From Oidiodendron maius Zn (taxonomy: Eukaryota; Ascomycota; Leotiomycetes; Myxotrichaceae), in contig KN832873.1 of assembly GCA_000827325.1 (NCBI GenBank), forward strand, positions 2,184,245 through 2,248,244: a DNA stretch of 64,000 nucleotides, in the 5' to 3' direction. The stretch's first letter is position 1. Each line of letters starts with the position of its first letter. The notes below the pieces were generated by a model. The model did no database searches, was not told the origin of the DNA, and saw only the letters and a program-made list of their open reading frames with translations. Position numbers and translations under genes: made by a program. Positions 33,471 to 44,403 of the stretch are shown here, piece after piece.

Positions 33471-35441
33471 CTACCGACCCATTTTCAAGAGCGTCTCGGC
33501 ATGTTCTATGAGCTGTTTCGCCTCTCTGAACTTGCCCTTGTTCTTCAAGTCACGGATTGCCTCGTTATGCTTCCAGGCTGCATCTCTTTCCTTGGCCGCC
33601 CTCTCTTCTGCTTCCTTTTCGTCTGTCAGCTTGGCCTCGGTCACCTGGTCTGTGTCGCTGGTGGGTTCGTTCTTTGGCTGGGACGTAGAAGGAGCATCAT
33701 ATGTCTGCGTGGAAGTAGTGACAGTGGTGCTGGCTTGAACTTGGAGTTTGCGGCCAGAACGAGTGGTCCGAGTCTTTGTCGTTGCGACACTGGCGCTCGT
33801 CGTCTCCTGATACTTCTTCCCTGACATATTGGCCCGAGTTTCATATCCAGGTGTGTACGTGACATTGCCGTAAAGACTGCCACTAGGCTCGCCTGACATG
33901 CTCAGTCCGGGTTCATATCCTGGCGTGTACATCACATTTCCATGAAGAACGCCACTAGGCCGCTCATTCTCCACGGCGGCAGCGCTGGAGCCAGAGCCCC
34001 AGCCAGAGCTTGAGATAGAGATACTGTTGGTAGCCTTTTTGATTTTCTCCGTCTTTATCTTAATTGTTTGCTTCCCGGACTCAGAAGCCTTAGCCGGGTC
34101 TGGTTTGGCGAAGTACGAGTTTCCAGCGGCGGTTGAACGGGCCAAAGAGGTGCGGGAAGAGTTGCCCTTGGTAGCCTTTGATTTCTTTGCTGGGATAACT
34201 TCCTCGTAGTCATCGTCGCTATCATAGACTTCCTCATCGTTGTCTGAGGCATAAAGGTACTTCCGCTTTACTCCTGAGCGGGGTCGAGAGGTGCCAGGAA
34301 GCTTTCTGCCACTAGACGGACGGCGATGAGCAGCATTGAAATTTTCATTATCATGATTAAAAGATTTATCGTCCTCGTCGTCAGATTCTAGGCGGCAACG
34401 CTTTGTGCCAGATCCAATGGTCCCAAAACGACCTGTCCGTGCTTTTGTGCCGCTGTCACGTTGAGCGCCGCTGTCATGTTGAGTGCCGCTGTCATGTTGA
34501 GTGCCGCTGTCATGTTGAGTGCCGCTGTCACGTCGAGAGCCGCTGTCATGTTGTGCGCCGCTGCCAGTTTTAGTACCACTTTTAGCACGAGTTGAGGAGG
34601 AGGCGGTGCGACTAGAAGACGCATTCATATGTGTCGACGTGTTAGCCTGACTGGAGCTTGCATTGCGCCTAGAAGATGATCTCGTGCGGCGAGCGGTAAA
34701 TCTGACGCCGGAGCCAGTAGTCGACGAATTGATATTAGCAGTCAATGAGCTGTTAATGGGAATAAATGAACTGCTGTCTGCGGATGCGGAGTGGCTATTG
34801 GGGGCTGCGATGCTAGAGTGGCCACTACTGGAAGGGCTGATGCTAGAGAAGCCGGTGGTAAACTGGCTTGCTGTAGCACTGCTGACACTGGAAGAGCCGA
34901 CGTAGGAAGAGCCGAGGCTGGATGCTCCGAGAGCAGAATAGTTGGCCCCAGATAAGGATGGATTGGCGCTGCTAGAAGACTGGATTGGTCCAGCAGCAGA
35001 CTGGCTCACAACGACAGAAGAGGTATTCGCAGCTCCGCCGGCTAGACAGAGACCAGCAGGCAGGGCAGGCGGGGCTCTAGGGCCTCTCCTAACAGGAGGT
35101 GCCGGGGTCCAGTCTAGATCGGCCATGCTGAAGGAATGGACTCCGTCATGGAGAGCTGATTGAATGCAGTTGCGGCATAGTTGACGGTTGCACCCAAGAC
35201 AACGCTGGCACACGCTGGTGTTATGCTCAAGACAAAGATCACACTTTGCTGTGTGCGAAGAGATAGGAACCCAGATGTGTTGAACAATGTTCCCAAGACT
35301 TTGACCTCTCCCATTGTTGCTACAAGCATGTAGCTCGCTACCCTGCGGTGGAGGCGGCAATCCGTTGTTGTTGGTCTGGCGGGCCATATCTTGGCCAGCG
35401 TCCACGTTCAGAAGACGAGGGTCGATTTTATCGTCAGGCAT
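33471..35441 (-). CDS. Cys-rich zinc-binding-like protein with low-complexity repeats
   Basis: Single coding exon of 656 aa, ATG at 35441. Near the N terminus is a Cys/His cluster with C67, C70, C78, C81, C84, C89, C92 and H98/H102, spaced like a zinc-binding B-box or RING-like module. The middle is very Ser-rich, then carries six or more tandem 6-residue units (HDSGTQ type) encoded by an 18-bp DNA repeat, an acidic/basic zone (DEDDKS, DDDYEE), and two copies of a GNVxYTPGYE motif about 30 residues apart. The last ~60 residues are charged and probably coiled coil (EKEAEERAAKERDAAW). I do not recognise the family. The overall design suggests a scaffold or nuclear protein rather than an enzyme. 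A probable intron lies in its 5' UTR. Confidence 0.82.
   Translation of the reverse strand: MPDDKIDPRLLNVDAGQDMARQTNNNGLPPPPQGSELHACSNNGRGQSLGNIVQHIWVPISSHTAKCDLCLEHNTSVCQRCLGCNRQLCRNCIQSALHDGVHSFSMADLDWTPAPPVRRGPRAPPALPAGLCLAGGAANTSSVVVSQSAAGPIQSSSSANPSLSGANYSALGASSLGSSYVGSSSVSSATASQFTTGFSSISPSSSGHSSIAAPNSHSASADSSSFIPINSSLTANINSSTTGSGVRFTARRTRSSSRRNASSSQANTSTHMNASSSRTASSSTRAKSGTKTGSGAQHDSGSRRDSGTQHDSGTQHDSGTQHDSGAQRDSGTKARTGRFGTIGSGTKRCRLESDDEDDKSFNHDNENFNAAHRRPSSGRKLPGTSRPRSGVKRKYLYASDNDEEVYDSDDDYEEVIPAKKSKATKGNSSRTSLARSTAAGNSYFAKPDPAKASESGKQTIKIKTEKIKKATNSISISSSGWGSGSSAAAVENERPSGVLHGNVMYTPGYEPGLSMSGEPSGSLYGNVTYTPGYETRANMSGKKYQETTSASVATTKTRTTRSGRKLQVQASTTVTTSTQTYDAPSTSQPKNEPTSDTDQVTEAKLTDEKEAEERAAKERDAAWKHNEAIRDLKNKGKFREAKQLIEHAETLLKMGR
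34448..34558 (-). repeat. 18-bp coding tandem repeat (HDSGTQ units)
   Basis: About six near-identical 18-bp units (plus-strand core GCCGCTGTCATGTTGAGT) inside the Cys-rich gene. Unit length is a multiple of three, so copy-number change keeps frame. Confidence 0.85.
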
Positions 35442-35468
35442 AGTTACAAGTTTCTTTTCTCTTTGTTG

Positions 35469-35518
35469 CTAGAATAGAGTTAGTATTGTCTCATGTGTTC
35501 TGCTGGAAGATACGTTAC
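35469..35518 (-). other. Probable 5' UTR intron
   Basis: On the minus strand: donor GTAACG at 35518, an exact TACTAAC branch element and acceptor TATTCTAG ending at 35469, 27 nt before the ATG of the Cys-rich gene. The 50-nt size is typical. Confidence 0.65.
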
Positions 35519-37017
35519 CTGCAGGTGTCGATATTCAGTATTGTTTGGTGAAGAGCGTAGTTGGTGGATCTAAGTTTGATTGAAGAAAGTCCAACTAACA
35601 GACGCTGAGATATGATTCACCGACGCGTCTCCACAGAAACCGTGAATATAAAACGTGAAATTGTCGGCTTAGTTGACCTTCACGTCTGCTTGTAATCGAC
35701 GCAAGGGGAGGACGCTGCAAAATGGAAGTCAATTAGCTTGAAGATTTGAAAACCAAGTACTGATATGCAAAAGAAAGGTAGATGTGTAAGAGCAAGGATG
35801 GACGGAAATGGTTATGTTCAGATTATAGCGGAAGAGTAAACACCCAAGTTCAGGAGGTGAAGGCAAGTGTTATCCATTACAGTGGAACGCGATTCACGTC
35901 GACTGAGGACGCTAAAGGGAAATAGGGCAGAAGCGCGTACTCCCACCTCCCCAAGGAGGATGACAAACTCATGTCTCAAGGTCCTCAGAGCTGCATGCCG
36001 CAGAAATTAAGCTCCAATATTGAGAATACCAGATGTAGACGTAGGCCATAGCGATAGAGAGGCTAATGTAGATCTCAACAGTGGAGAGCGTAACCTGTTA
36101 GAGATGACACCAGATGAACGCCGTAAACAGCGAGCATCCACTTTGAAGACATTAAAGCTGCACTCAGACAAGTGCGAGATACAATTCGATATCCTTCAAA
36201 GTGAACGCAGCGAGAGCTAACTTCCATTTCGAGAGTGTCGACAAAGAGAGCAGCTAACCTCTGCAGCGAAGAGTTGTTTCTCACGTCCAGGAAGGGAAAT
36301 ATTAACTCACAGTATTCAGATCAGAGACTTCCTCATGCAATATCGAAGAGCAGATAGGCGGCAGCAGATGTAGAGTGGATGGTTGTATCTTGAGCTGTTG
36401 TAGGTCCGTCTTTGTGGACGCGTGGTCCAAAGGTTTCTGTCGCGTCGTTGTGCAGGAAGTGACCTATGTAAAGGATCAAAGTAAAGACTAATATATATAT
36501 AGTCGTCGTCGGCCAAGGGGCGACATTTTTCCTTAGCGCGGCTGTTGGTGGTGATTAACAGCCGCTCCGTATTATCCCATATGGTGGAAAGAAGATGTAT
36601 GCTGGCTGGCGGACTACGACTTGAGAGTATCACCTCATTGACGAATAGAAATGGCTGAGAGCATTTTCAGGTGTATATAAGCTACTTTATAACATCAGCA
36701 GTGAAGACTTAGAGATGCATTCTACATATGTCGCGGGGGATCTCCAATATAGGGGCTACGAGATAATAGGGGGATGACTCGCTTAATTCTAGTAGCCTTG
36801 TAGCCCATGGAGTTCAGTGACGGAAATGGCGGCATACTTGATGAAGTGGATATCGCAAAGACAGGGGAATCATTCTGATATCGAAATTGTACGCTTCAGG
36901 GCATTTGTTATTGAGAAGTTTAAAAAAGGTTCGGATGATATGAACGTGCAAATGCCATAACAGGTGGTTCACAAAACTCGGGCAAGGTCGTCGATCGAAA
37001 TCATGAGCACCGCATCA
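35519..37017. other. Intergenic between Cys-rich gene and P450 3' end
   Basis: About 1.5 kb with only short unsupported ORFs. A TAATATATATATAG element lies near 36490. No RNA gene or repeat recognised. Confidence 0.5.
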
Positions 37018-38761
37018 TCACCACCCTTCAATAATCTTCGTCTTGACTAATAGTCCATCTGCAGGCTTCGCTGTGGCCTGGCCCCGGATCTTGAGGTTCT
37101 TCTCATCATACAGCCGCTCATCCTCCAGCGCAAACTCAAACCGCCCTATCCAAGAAGCCAGCAGACATGCAAACTCTGACCGGGCAAAGCCCGAACCGAT
37201 ACAACTCCTTGGCCCGTGCAGAAACGTCATGAACGCGTAGTTGCTCGGCGCTCCTCCGTTGGCGCTGTGTGGGTTAGAATCGGACTGCAGCCAGCGGTCC
37301 GGGTCGAACTTTTGCGTGTCTGGGCCCCACAGCTCGTTGTTCCTGTTGACTGCCAATGGGGTGATCATCACTCTTGTGCCTTTCGGGATGGCAATCCCGG
37401 TTATCACAGTATCGCGCACAGCTTCGCGAAGGGTGACCGGAACGGGAGGGTAGTACCGGAGAACCTCGTTGCAGACTGCATTCAGGTACTGTAGGTGGTC
37501 AATCTCCTGGCTAGTGATCGTGGTGCTGTCCTCGATACTGGGTATATGCTCTCGAATCTCTTTCCGCAAACGGCTTTGAACATCCGGGTACAAGCAGAGC
37601 ATATATATGGCCCACGTCATCGCCGTGGCCGTCGTCTCGTGTCCAGCGGCTAGGAAGGTCATCATCTGATTGACGAGGTTCTCCTCGGTGAAACCGCCAC
37701 TTTCTAATGCCACGCTAAGGATATCGATATCGGTCAATCGCCCGTTGTCAAGTTTCTCCTTCTTATCCCGGATGAGCTGCCTACATACGTCCTTGATGGT
37801 GGCGGCCGCCTTTTCGATCTCATCATTCCGAGAGAAAGGAAGCCTGTGCACGAACCAGCTTGGTAGGATGAGCGCCATGAATCCTAGAAGCTGTGCTCCA
37901 AGTGAGGGCGTGAAGACCTTTCTGTAGGTACGACTGAGGAGCGCGTCGGGATCGCGGATGGAGCCAAAATCTTGACCCATACCTGCAATGCCAATAATGT
38001 CTAGGGTAGTCCTGCTAGCCCACTCTCCAACCTCAAGAACATTTTCCTTCTTGGCAACGGACGTTTCATCGGCGAGCCTAGCTTCTTCCTGACTCTTCAC
38101 TTGTGCTGTCATCTCATGTACAGCTTCACGAGCCTTCTCCCAGAACACTGGATACAAATTTTTGACGTGTCTGAACGCGAAGGCTGGCATGAGGTTCTTC
38201 CTTTGAGTCCTGTGCTCGTCTCCTTCTGCTAGGAGAATCCCAATGCCCAGGAGTCTTCCTAGGCCGACTCGGAATTGTGAAGGCTTGACGAAGTCATAGC
38301 TCTTGGTGGTGAGCACTTCACTAAGGGCCTTGGGAGAGACGATTACTAGGCGCTCTGTGTTAAAGATGCTTAGGTATCGAATGATCCCTTCGTTGGGTAT
38401 AGTATTTGCCCTGGCAGTGATTATCACATCAGTGTCGCTGCATGTACGTCACGTATTCATACTAGGTAGGAGCTTACCATTCTTTCATGGGCTCCCCGGA
38501 TGGCTTGCGTATGATTTCTGGAAAGTAGCCGCACCACCAGGTGCCTCCCTTTGGACCTGGCAAGTGCCTCAACGGGGAGAAGAATTTGGGATAGAGTATG
38601 ATATACCAGAACAAGCCAATTGAGAACTCCACGCCCCAGATCTGCGCGAATGTGCCAAGATAACTGGGTTGTGAATAGGGCAATACACGCGGAAAGTACG
38701 TGACGAAGGCAAATGATGAAACGGCCGCAAGCCCAGTGATTGCTTTGTATGGGATATCCAT
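37018..38761 (-). CDS. Cytochrome P450 monooxygenase
   Basis: Microsomal-type P450; substrate unknown. Exon 1 (38761-38478) and exon 2 (38437-37018) join across a 40-nt intron (GTAAGC...CATGCAG) to 567 aa. Hydrophobic N-terminal segments (about 8-22 and 43-58) anchor it in the ER and are followed by the proline-rich HLPGPKGG hinge (67-73). Core motifs: I-helix AGHETTATAMTW (about 355-366), K-helix ExxR in NEVLRYYPPVPV (about 417), and the heme loop FLHGPRSCIGSG with the cysteine ligand at about 505. Length is normal for CYP families with two N-terminal hydrophobic segments. The neighbours do not form a recognisable biosynthetic cluster, so it may act alone in xenobiotic or lipid oxidation (inference). 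Confidence 0.93.
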
Positions 38762-39448
38762 GGTTGAGGTTTGTCCAGGCCTTGCACGCTTGTGCCTACC
38801 GGGTGGGAGGAGAACAGAAACAGAGACACAAAGCCTTGTCTGGCGCCATATAACTTATGAAGAGATAAAGAAGGTCAAGTATGCGGCGTCCATTTTAAGT
38901 GTAGTAACGCATCGCATTCGCATCGCAACACCCATGTCGTTGAGAAACGGTGACGATGAGACCTCGGCTGCTTTAGATTGGACACCTCACACACTGGCTG
39001 CCTACCTGGGAAACAGCCTGGGGTAGTCCCGTAGCCCCGCATGGTGCGGGCAGATATTTGTCCCGCCTCAGGCGAGAAGACCTTTCTCCCGGACTAAGTT
39101 GGGGTTGGGTGGCTGAAAGCGAAGAGGGGGGAGGGGGGGGGTTCCATCTTCTGAATTATTTCTTTCCTCACTACTATGAGATTTTGCCGGTCACGGAACC
39201 CATCGAATTAAGATTGTTAACAAAAGGCTGTTTGCTAGACCACTAACCCCCTTTGCGCATATCTTTGAAGACTAAATCTCTTCACCAGGCCGGTTCAGCT
39301 ATATTCTGGCATGGGCTACCTATCAGATATTTCCTTGGCCTAATAACCCCTCTCTCCTAGTACTATCGAGCTTGATTTTTTTTTTAAAAAAAATACAAAG
39401 TATTAGAACACATTAAAGAAGGAAATATTATGCAATGGGGGTTTCTAA

Positions 39449-39590
39449 GAATTGAGATTCCGAATATGAAATTATGATTTTCAAGTAGTCTTCCTTTTAA
39501 TTATGGTTAATAGATAATATGAATTCGCTCATGGTCACCACCCACCTAACTATGCCATCATTGACCTGAGACTCGTATACGGTAAACTAG
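39449..39590. repeat. Diverged direct repeat, copy A
   Basis: Begins AATTGAGATTC and aligns across ~140 bp with copy B: shared blocks include GAAATTATGATTTT, GGTTAAT, GAATTCGCT and TGGTCACC. Differences include many transitions and a 5-6 bp gap. Confidence 0.8.
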
Positions 39591-39612
39591 GGACATCAAT
39601 GCTATTTATCTG

Positions 39613-39743
39613 AGAATTGAGATTCTAAATAGGAAATTATGATTTTGAAGTACTTTAAATTCTGGTTAATGAATAGTGGGAATTCGCTGGTGGTCACCCG
39701 CCCAACTGCAAATCCATCGATGTGAGGCGGCTCATGTACGGTC
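39613..39743. repeat. Diverged direct repeat, copy B
   Basis: Second copy, same orientation, about 164 bp from copy A start to start. Copy A is the more AT-rich of the two. Possibly a decayed mobile-element or satellite remnant; identity not known. Confidence 0.8.
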
Positions 39744-40733
39744 AGACCAATGAGATAGCCCAATTCTCCTGAGTCTCTGGCATCCCGGCCTCAGATCAAC
39801 CCGCGCGCGGATTGGCCGCCACCCTATGCACCACTGGGCCGCTTCTGTAACATCGAGGTATAAATCCAGGATCGCTTCAGCTCTCGAGCTCCCAGAAACC
39901 CGAGAGCCAGAACCCGTTGCCTACTTCCTGCCACCCGGCTCACCGTTTCTCCCCTCCGGCTTTCCCACTCCTGACTTTCCTAGCCTCTCAAAGCCCTCCC
40001 AGCTCTTCGCAGCTGGCCACGTCCTCGACCGGCAGAATTTTGTTGACTGGCCGATCCGTGCAGCGTCTTTCAATGGTTGCTAATACAGCCCCAATCGTAT
40101 GTGCTGATTTTTGCTTATATGTCCCGATAAGCATAGAATTCCAATCGCAAATCCTAACCTCCACATCCAGACGTGTGGTAGGTGATTGTAATACTGTAAC
40201 AGTTAGAAGAGGAAGGGTGCCCGGTGAGGTGGGGAGAGGTTTGAAATGGAATAACTATTTCCATAAGCTTTCCACTGAGTACCCGATATCCCCCGGAAGC
40301 GGGCGCGTCTACCTGACCTTCCATTTGCTATGTTATTCTCAGGCAAGGATCAAAATCCCCTGCAGTTGCTGTTGGGGGTTAAGTTTTAACCTGAGAGGTC
40401 TGTCGTCCCACTCGCTTAGAAAAGGGGGTATTATCAACCATAGCACGAAAGCGGATCATCAAACCAATCACAATCACGATGAGGCGCCTGGAATACATGC
40501 TTGTCCGTCGTGGCCGGTCTGTGATGAACTGACCAGCAAATGAAGTGATTGTATTCAATGATCGTCTCTAAGTCCTCATCTCGGGTTCTCAAACGCCTGT
40601 CTTGCGTAGAAACCCTTTATCCACCCAGTTTACCCTTATAGCCCATACATATAAACCACCTGAAGTCTGACGATCCTATAAAGATGTAAAATGAAGCATA
40701 GGAAAGAAATGAAAGGAAAAGAAAAGATATAAT

Positions 40734-42596
40734 CTACATGCCGAGCATGCTCATCTGCTTCCGTAGAGGGCTGGCACTGTTGCTGCTATCTTCGCTGCCG
40801 TAGAACGCGGAATCAGTATCTATATCCCACTCCACCTCTTCCTCCTTTGTAGAGTCTCCGTCCCAGGCCTTCTGTGTGGCGCCTCGCGTGTTCCACCTCA
40901 GTGTCCGCGAGACGCTATTGAACCACTCAGCGTCGGACCGCACTACGGTTGGGAAAGGGTATTGTGATGCAGCGATGGTGACATGGTCACCTTGTTTGAG
41001 CTCGACGCGCCCTTTGCCGTCGAAAGAGCAGTATGCTGTAGCACGAGAGCTGCGCGGGATGGACACCCGGAGAAGAAGGGAATCAGACAGAATCATCGGA
41101 CGGAAAGACAGAGTGTGCGGGCAAATCGGCGTGAGGAGAATGGCCGGGATATCTGGGTGGACCAGAGATCCGCCAGCGGATAGCGAATATGCCGTCGATC
41201 CAGTAGGGGTGGAGAAGATGCAGCCGTCGGCTTGGACGACAGTCAGAAGTTCATTGTCTCCATATAGTTCAAGGTTCGAGACATATGGGGATGGTCCTCG
41301 GTCGATGACGAGCTCGTTTAGGACCTCGAATTGTTCACCTTCGACCATCTCCTCCCCTTCAACGCCATCTCTATAAACAGTGCATGTAAAGCGCATCCGC
41401 AGGTTGACACGCATGCCATCTTCTCCCATGACTCTATTGAGATGCTCTTTATATCTATCAGATTCGAAGTTGGTCAAGAATCCCAAGCTGCCAAGGCTGA
41501 ACGACAAGATAGGGGGTACGATGCGTTGGAATAGCCAAGACGTGAAGAGCACTGTGCCATCCCCACCAAGGGTCAGCACCAGGTCAAACTTTTCGGGTTG
41601 GCTCCAGCACAGATCCGGAGTCCAGTATTTAAGGAGGTGCTGGAAGCGAGGTTCTTCTTCCAACATATCAGCAGCACCAAACCGCTTCGAATTGCGCAAT
41701 TTAGCGTCCACATAAACGTTCACCCCAAGATCAGAACCATATCTCGGTGTGCTCATCAGCCAGCGCGCAAGATCCTTGGTGAAGTGGACCAGCTGATTAT
41801 CCCGCGCCTTTGTAACTATCATGACATTGCGCACGGCTCTCTTGATGGGGCGGCGCTGGAGCTGCTTCGAGACCTCCCGCACGCCGGTGGCCGTCTGCAT
41901 AAGGCGGGAATGGGACATCCACTCGTTCTCTTTGATCTCGTCGAGGACCTTGTCAATGTTGACGGCATCATCGAATCTCTGGTGGTAGAAGCAGGGGGAC
42001 CTCAGAGCTGCGAATCGGGGCGTTGTGGGGGTGCCATTCCTGAAGGCAAGATCCGACAATGCTGCAGACAGCGTCCTGGAGCTGGCGCTCTCAGGCCGGA
42101 CATCCGTGTTGCCCTGCCTGGCGATCATTCCGGCCAGCGACAGGTTGTGTGGGTTCTGGTTTCTGTTGGCCGAGGCCAATGCCTTCATGAGAGTCTGCTG
42201 CGGAATGGACTCGACGGAGAGGGCGTCCTTAGTGTGGCCGAGAGTCGTTCTCGAGGGCACGGAAGGGGGGAACGGAGAGGTTGGTACAGAAGCACAGCTG
42301 CTGGATGCTGACCCCCCTACTATTGTAGCAGCAGAGAAGGAGGGCTCGGACGGATCATCGTTGGTGTTGTCGGCAGTCGGGAGGGTGGTGCTCAGTAATC
42401 CAAGCTGCTTCTCGCAGAGGGAATCTCCAGCACCGGAGGTGGTCAAGGCATCTGGATTTGTAGGAGGGAAGGAACACGGGAGGGGGGCGGCCTTTGGAGC
42501 GCCGAGCGAGAGTCGGTGAGCAGTGGGCTTATTAACCAGAGGTTCGAGTTGCGTGTGCGGAGGACAAGTGGGAGGTGGTGAGTAAAGGTCTGCCAT
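40734..42596 (-). CDS. NAD(+) kinase (Utr1-like)
   Basis: ATP-dependent NAD kinase producing NADP. Single exon of 620 aa, ATG at 42596. The first ~220 residues are Ser/Pro/Thr-rich and not part of the fold. The catalytic region runs from about 250 to 560: VMIVTKARDN start, LTLGGDGTVLFTSWLF (GGDG motif near 341), the PPILSFSLGSLGFLTNF strand-turn, NE in VLNELVIDRG (about 425) and the Gly-rich loop STPTGSTAYSLSAGGS (about 460-475). It lacks an obvious mitochondrial presequence, favouring a cytosolic Utr1-type role over Pos5. An acidic, Ser-rich C-terminal extension (~60 residues) follows the fold. A palindromic AGATATATATAGATCT-like element is found ~370 bp upstream. Longer than bacterial NAD kinases but normal for fungi. 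Confidence 0.95.
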   Translation of the reverse strand: MADLYSPPPTCPPHTQLEPLVNKPTAHRLSLGAPKAAPLPCSFPPTNPDALTTSGAGDSLCEKQLGLLSTTLPTADNTNDDPSEPSFSAATIVGGSASSSCASVPTSPFPPSVPSRTTLGHTKDALSVESIPQQTLMKALASANRNQNPHNLSLAGMIARQGNTDVRPESASSRTLSAALSDLAFRNGTPTTPRFAALRSPCFYHQRFDDAVNIDKVLDEIKENEWMSHSRLMQTATGVREVSKQLQRRPIKRAVRNVMIVTKARDNQLVHFTKDLARWLMSTPRYGSDLGVNVYVDAKLRNSKRFGAADMLEEEPRFQHLLKYWTPDLCWSQPEKFDLVLTLGGDGTVLFTSWLFQRIVPPILSFSLGSLGFLTNFESDRYKEHLNRVMGEDGMRVNLRMRFTCTVYRDGVEGEEMVEGEQFEVLNELVIDRGPSPYVSNLELYGDNELLTVVQADGCIFSTPTGSTAYSLSAGGSLVHPDIPAILLTPICPHTLSFRPMILSDSLLLRVSIPRSSRATAYCSFDGKGRVELKQGDHVTIAASQYPFPTVVRSDAEWFNSVSRTLRWNTRGATQKAWDGDSTKEEEVEWDIDTDSAFYGSEDSSNSASPLRKQMSMLGM

Positions 42597-44403
42597 TCCG
42601 GCGGAGTGTGCGGAGACAGAGTTTCGGTGATAAGGCGTCAGCGCGGAGTCTTAACAGCGCGGCCAGCAGAAGCCGGGAATCGACGTAAGAGCAAAGATGA
42701 CGAGTAAGAGTAGGCAGGTCTGGGGGAAGCGGTCCTTTTAGCCTGCCTGATGCGTCAGAATGAACGAATCCCGTCGACAATCGCACGTCAGGAAGCTGGG
42801 TCGTTATGCCGTCAGAATTGAATGGCAACTTTTCTTCTGCCTCCACTGGATGGATGCGATGCTGTCAGGCACACGCCGTGCACGCCGGCAGAGCAATTGC
42901 TCAAGGGCTCCCGTCGCCGTCGATAGTGATAGCTAATCCCGTATGTCTAAGAAAAAATGTCGACCGAGATATATATAGATCTCGATATGTAGGGAGGGAT
43001 GGGATGTGATGTGATGTGATGTGAATCGGCCTGCGGGGAAATCGCCAGCGGGAACGAATCGGGTATCTAAAAGCACCAAACCAACAGCACGCCTTGTCTA
43101 TGGTCTATGGAATATCGAAGAGAAAATAAACGCCGAGAAAAGCAAGCAAACTCCCGAGAAATGGTCTAGATGAGAAGGAAAAGAAAAAGGAGAACTGCCA
43201 GAGCTCTTGGTGCAAATGAGTGCTTGGGCCGATTGGGACTGGTCGGGGTAGAAAAGACCCGAAATGTGGACGCTGCAATACCCTTTATAAAAATCTTAAT
43301 CGAATTGCGGTGCCCGCGAATATTCGGCCGTGGCGTTTGGGCCCGACATCCTGCTGTTGCAGGCGAGTTTCGAAGCACCATCGTCTCAACACAGCTCCCC
43401 CCACCGCCATGACAGCCTAGCGGTTGCAGCATCACTTGGCCGGTATCAAGGCCCAGTTCGGGTCCCGCGCGAGCAGCAAAGCGGCATTGATGTTTGAAGT
43501 GGTGTTGGTGACATCCCTGAGTGATATGAACTCGACTGCCCAATGGCCTGTCCGTGATACGCTCTCCTTCCTACACGCCGCGTCACCGTTGGTCATTATC
43601 ACTTTCATCTGTTCGGAGACTCGGCTGAGGGAAATGTGCTGGGAAGTGACATGTCAAGGTTAGCAAATGGGCGTGAGTTCTTTCCCTGCTGCTTAAGACG
43701 GAGGTAATTTGCTATCTATTGTTACGGAGTGACTTTGATACCCAGGATATAATGCACCCAGTTTTAAACTTCAGGTAGGTAGGTAACTACGGAAATTACA
43801 TCCAAATATTAGATCAGGTATATTAACGACGAGCAAACTTGTAGTACGGCTGTTTAAAAGTATTTTGCGACTTCCTCCGGGACTTGTGTTTTGCAGGGCG
43901 ACCCGGATGCGTGGCGAAGGGAGGGAAACTATAACCGCCCAGGCAGATGCACGCTTCATCTGATCATCAAAATAGTTTCAAGCCCACGTGAAGGGAAGTC
44001 GGGCGCCAAAAATAGTGGCCATTTCAGATGAGCCAACATTGCGCGGGCAACCTGAGAACGCGCTTATTGGGGACCGAGAGCGGCTGAAACATCGGATCGT
44101 TTGGAGGAACCCCTTTTGCACAGCAACACCGAGATCGTGAATCAATAGTACAGCATGACCGAAACGGCCAATTAGGTATTCCGCCTAGTCCTGTATGCGC
44201 TGGGGAATCACCGAGCGGCCCGATCCTAGAGTTACCCAAGAAGGGCCCCCAGAGCTATAGCTATCTATCCCTAGATAGCCTGGGATTCAATGCGTCTTCT
44301 GTCGCAGCTTCAGTTCTTCCCCACAAGTCTATCCTAGGTCTGACAGCGATTGATCAATCCCAAGCTGAATATGCTCAATGGTATACTAGTACATCGAGCT
44401 CGC
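42597..44403. other. Intergenic: NAD kinase promoter and RRP46 3' region
   Basis: About 1.8 kb. A TATATATAG element lies at ~42970 followed by a short GTGAT repeat (43006-43023). A 7-bp-stem hairpin is at about 44259-44278. ORFs at 43166-43663 are overlapping and unsupported. No gene seen. Confidence 0.55.

Larger units (their letters stand above)
38762..40733. other. Intergenic with AT-rich diverged repeat
   Basis: About 2 kb without a supported gene. The left part is the P450 promoter. From about 39,180 to 39,720 the DNA is strongly AT-rich and contains a T10A8 palindromic run (39376-39393) and two diverged copies of a ~135-bp direct repeat. Open frames at 39826-40543 show no protein character. 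Confidence 0.6.

Noticed and set aside
43166-43663. Overlapping ORFs on both strands resembling a small gene
   Set aside because: No splice-consistent model or motif; none is supported over the others.
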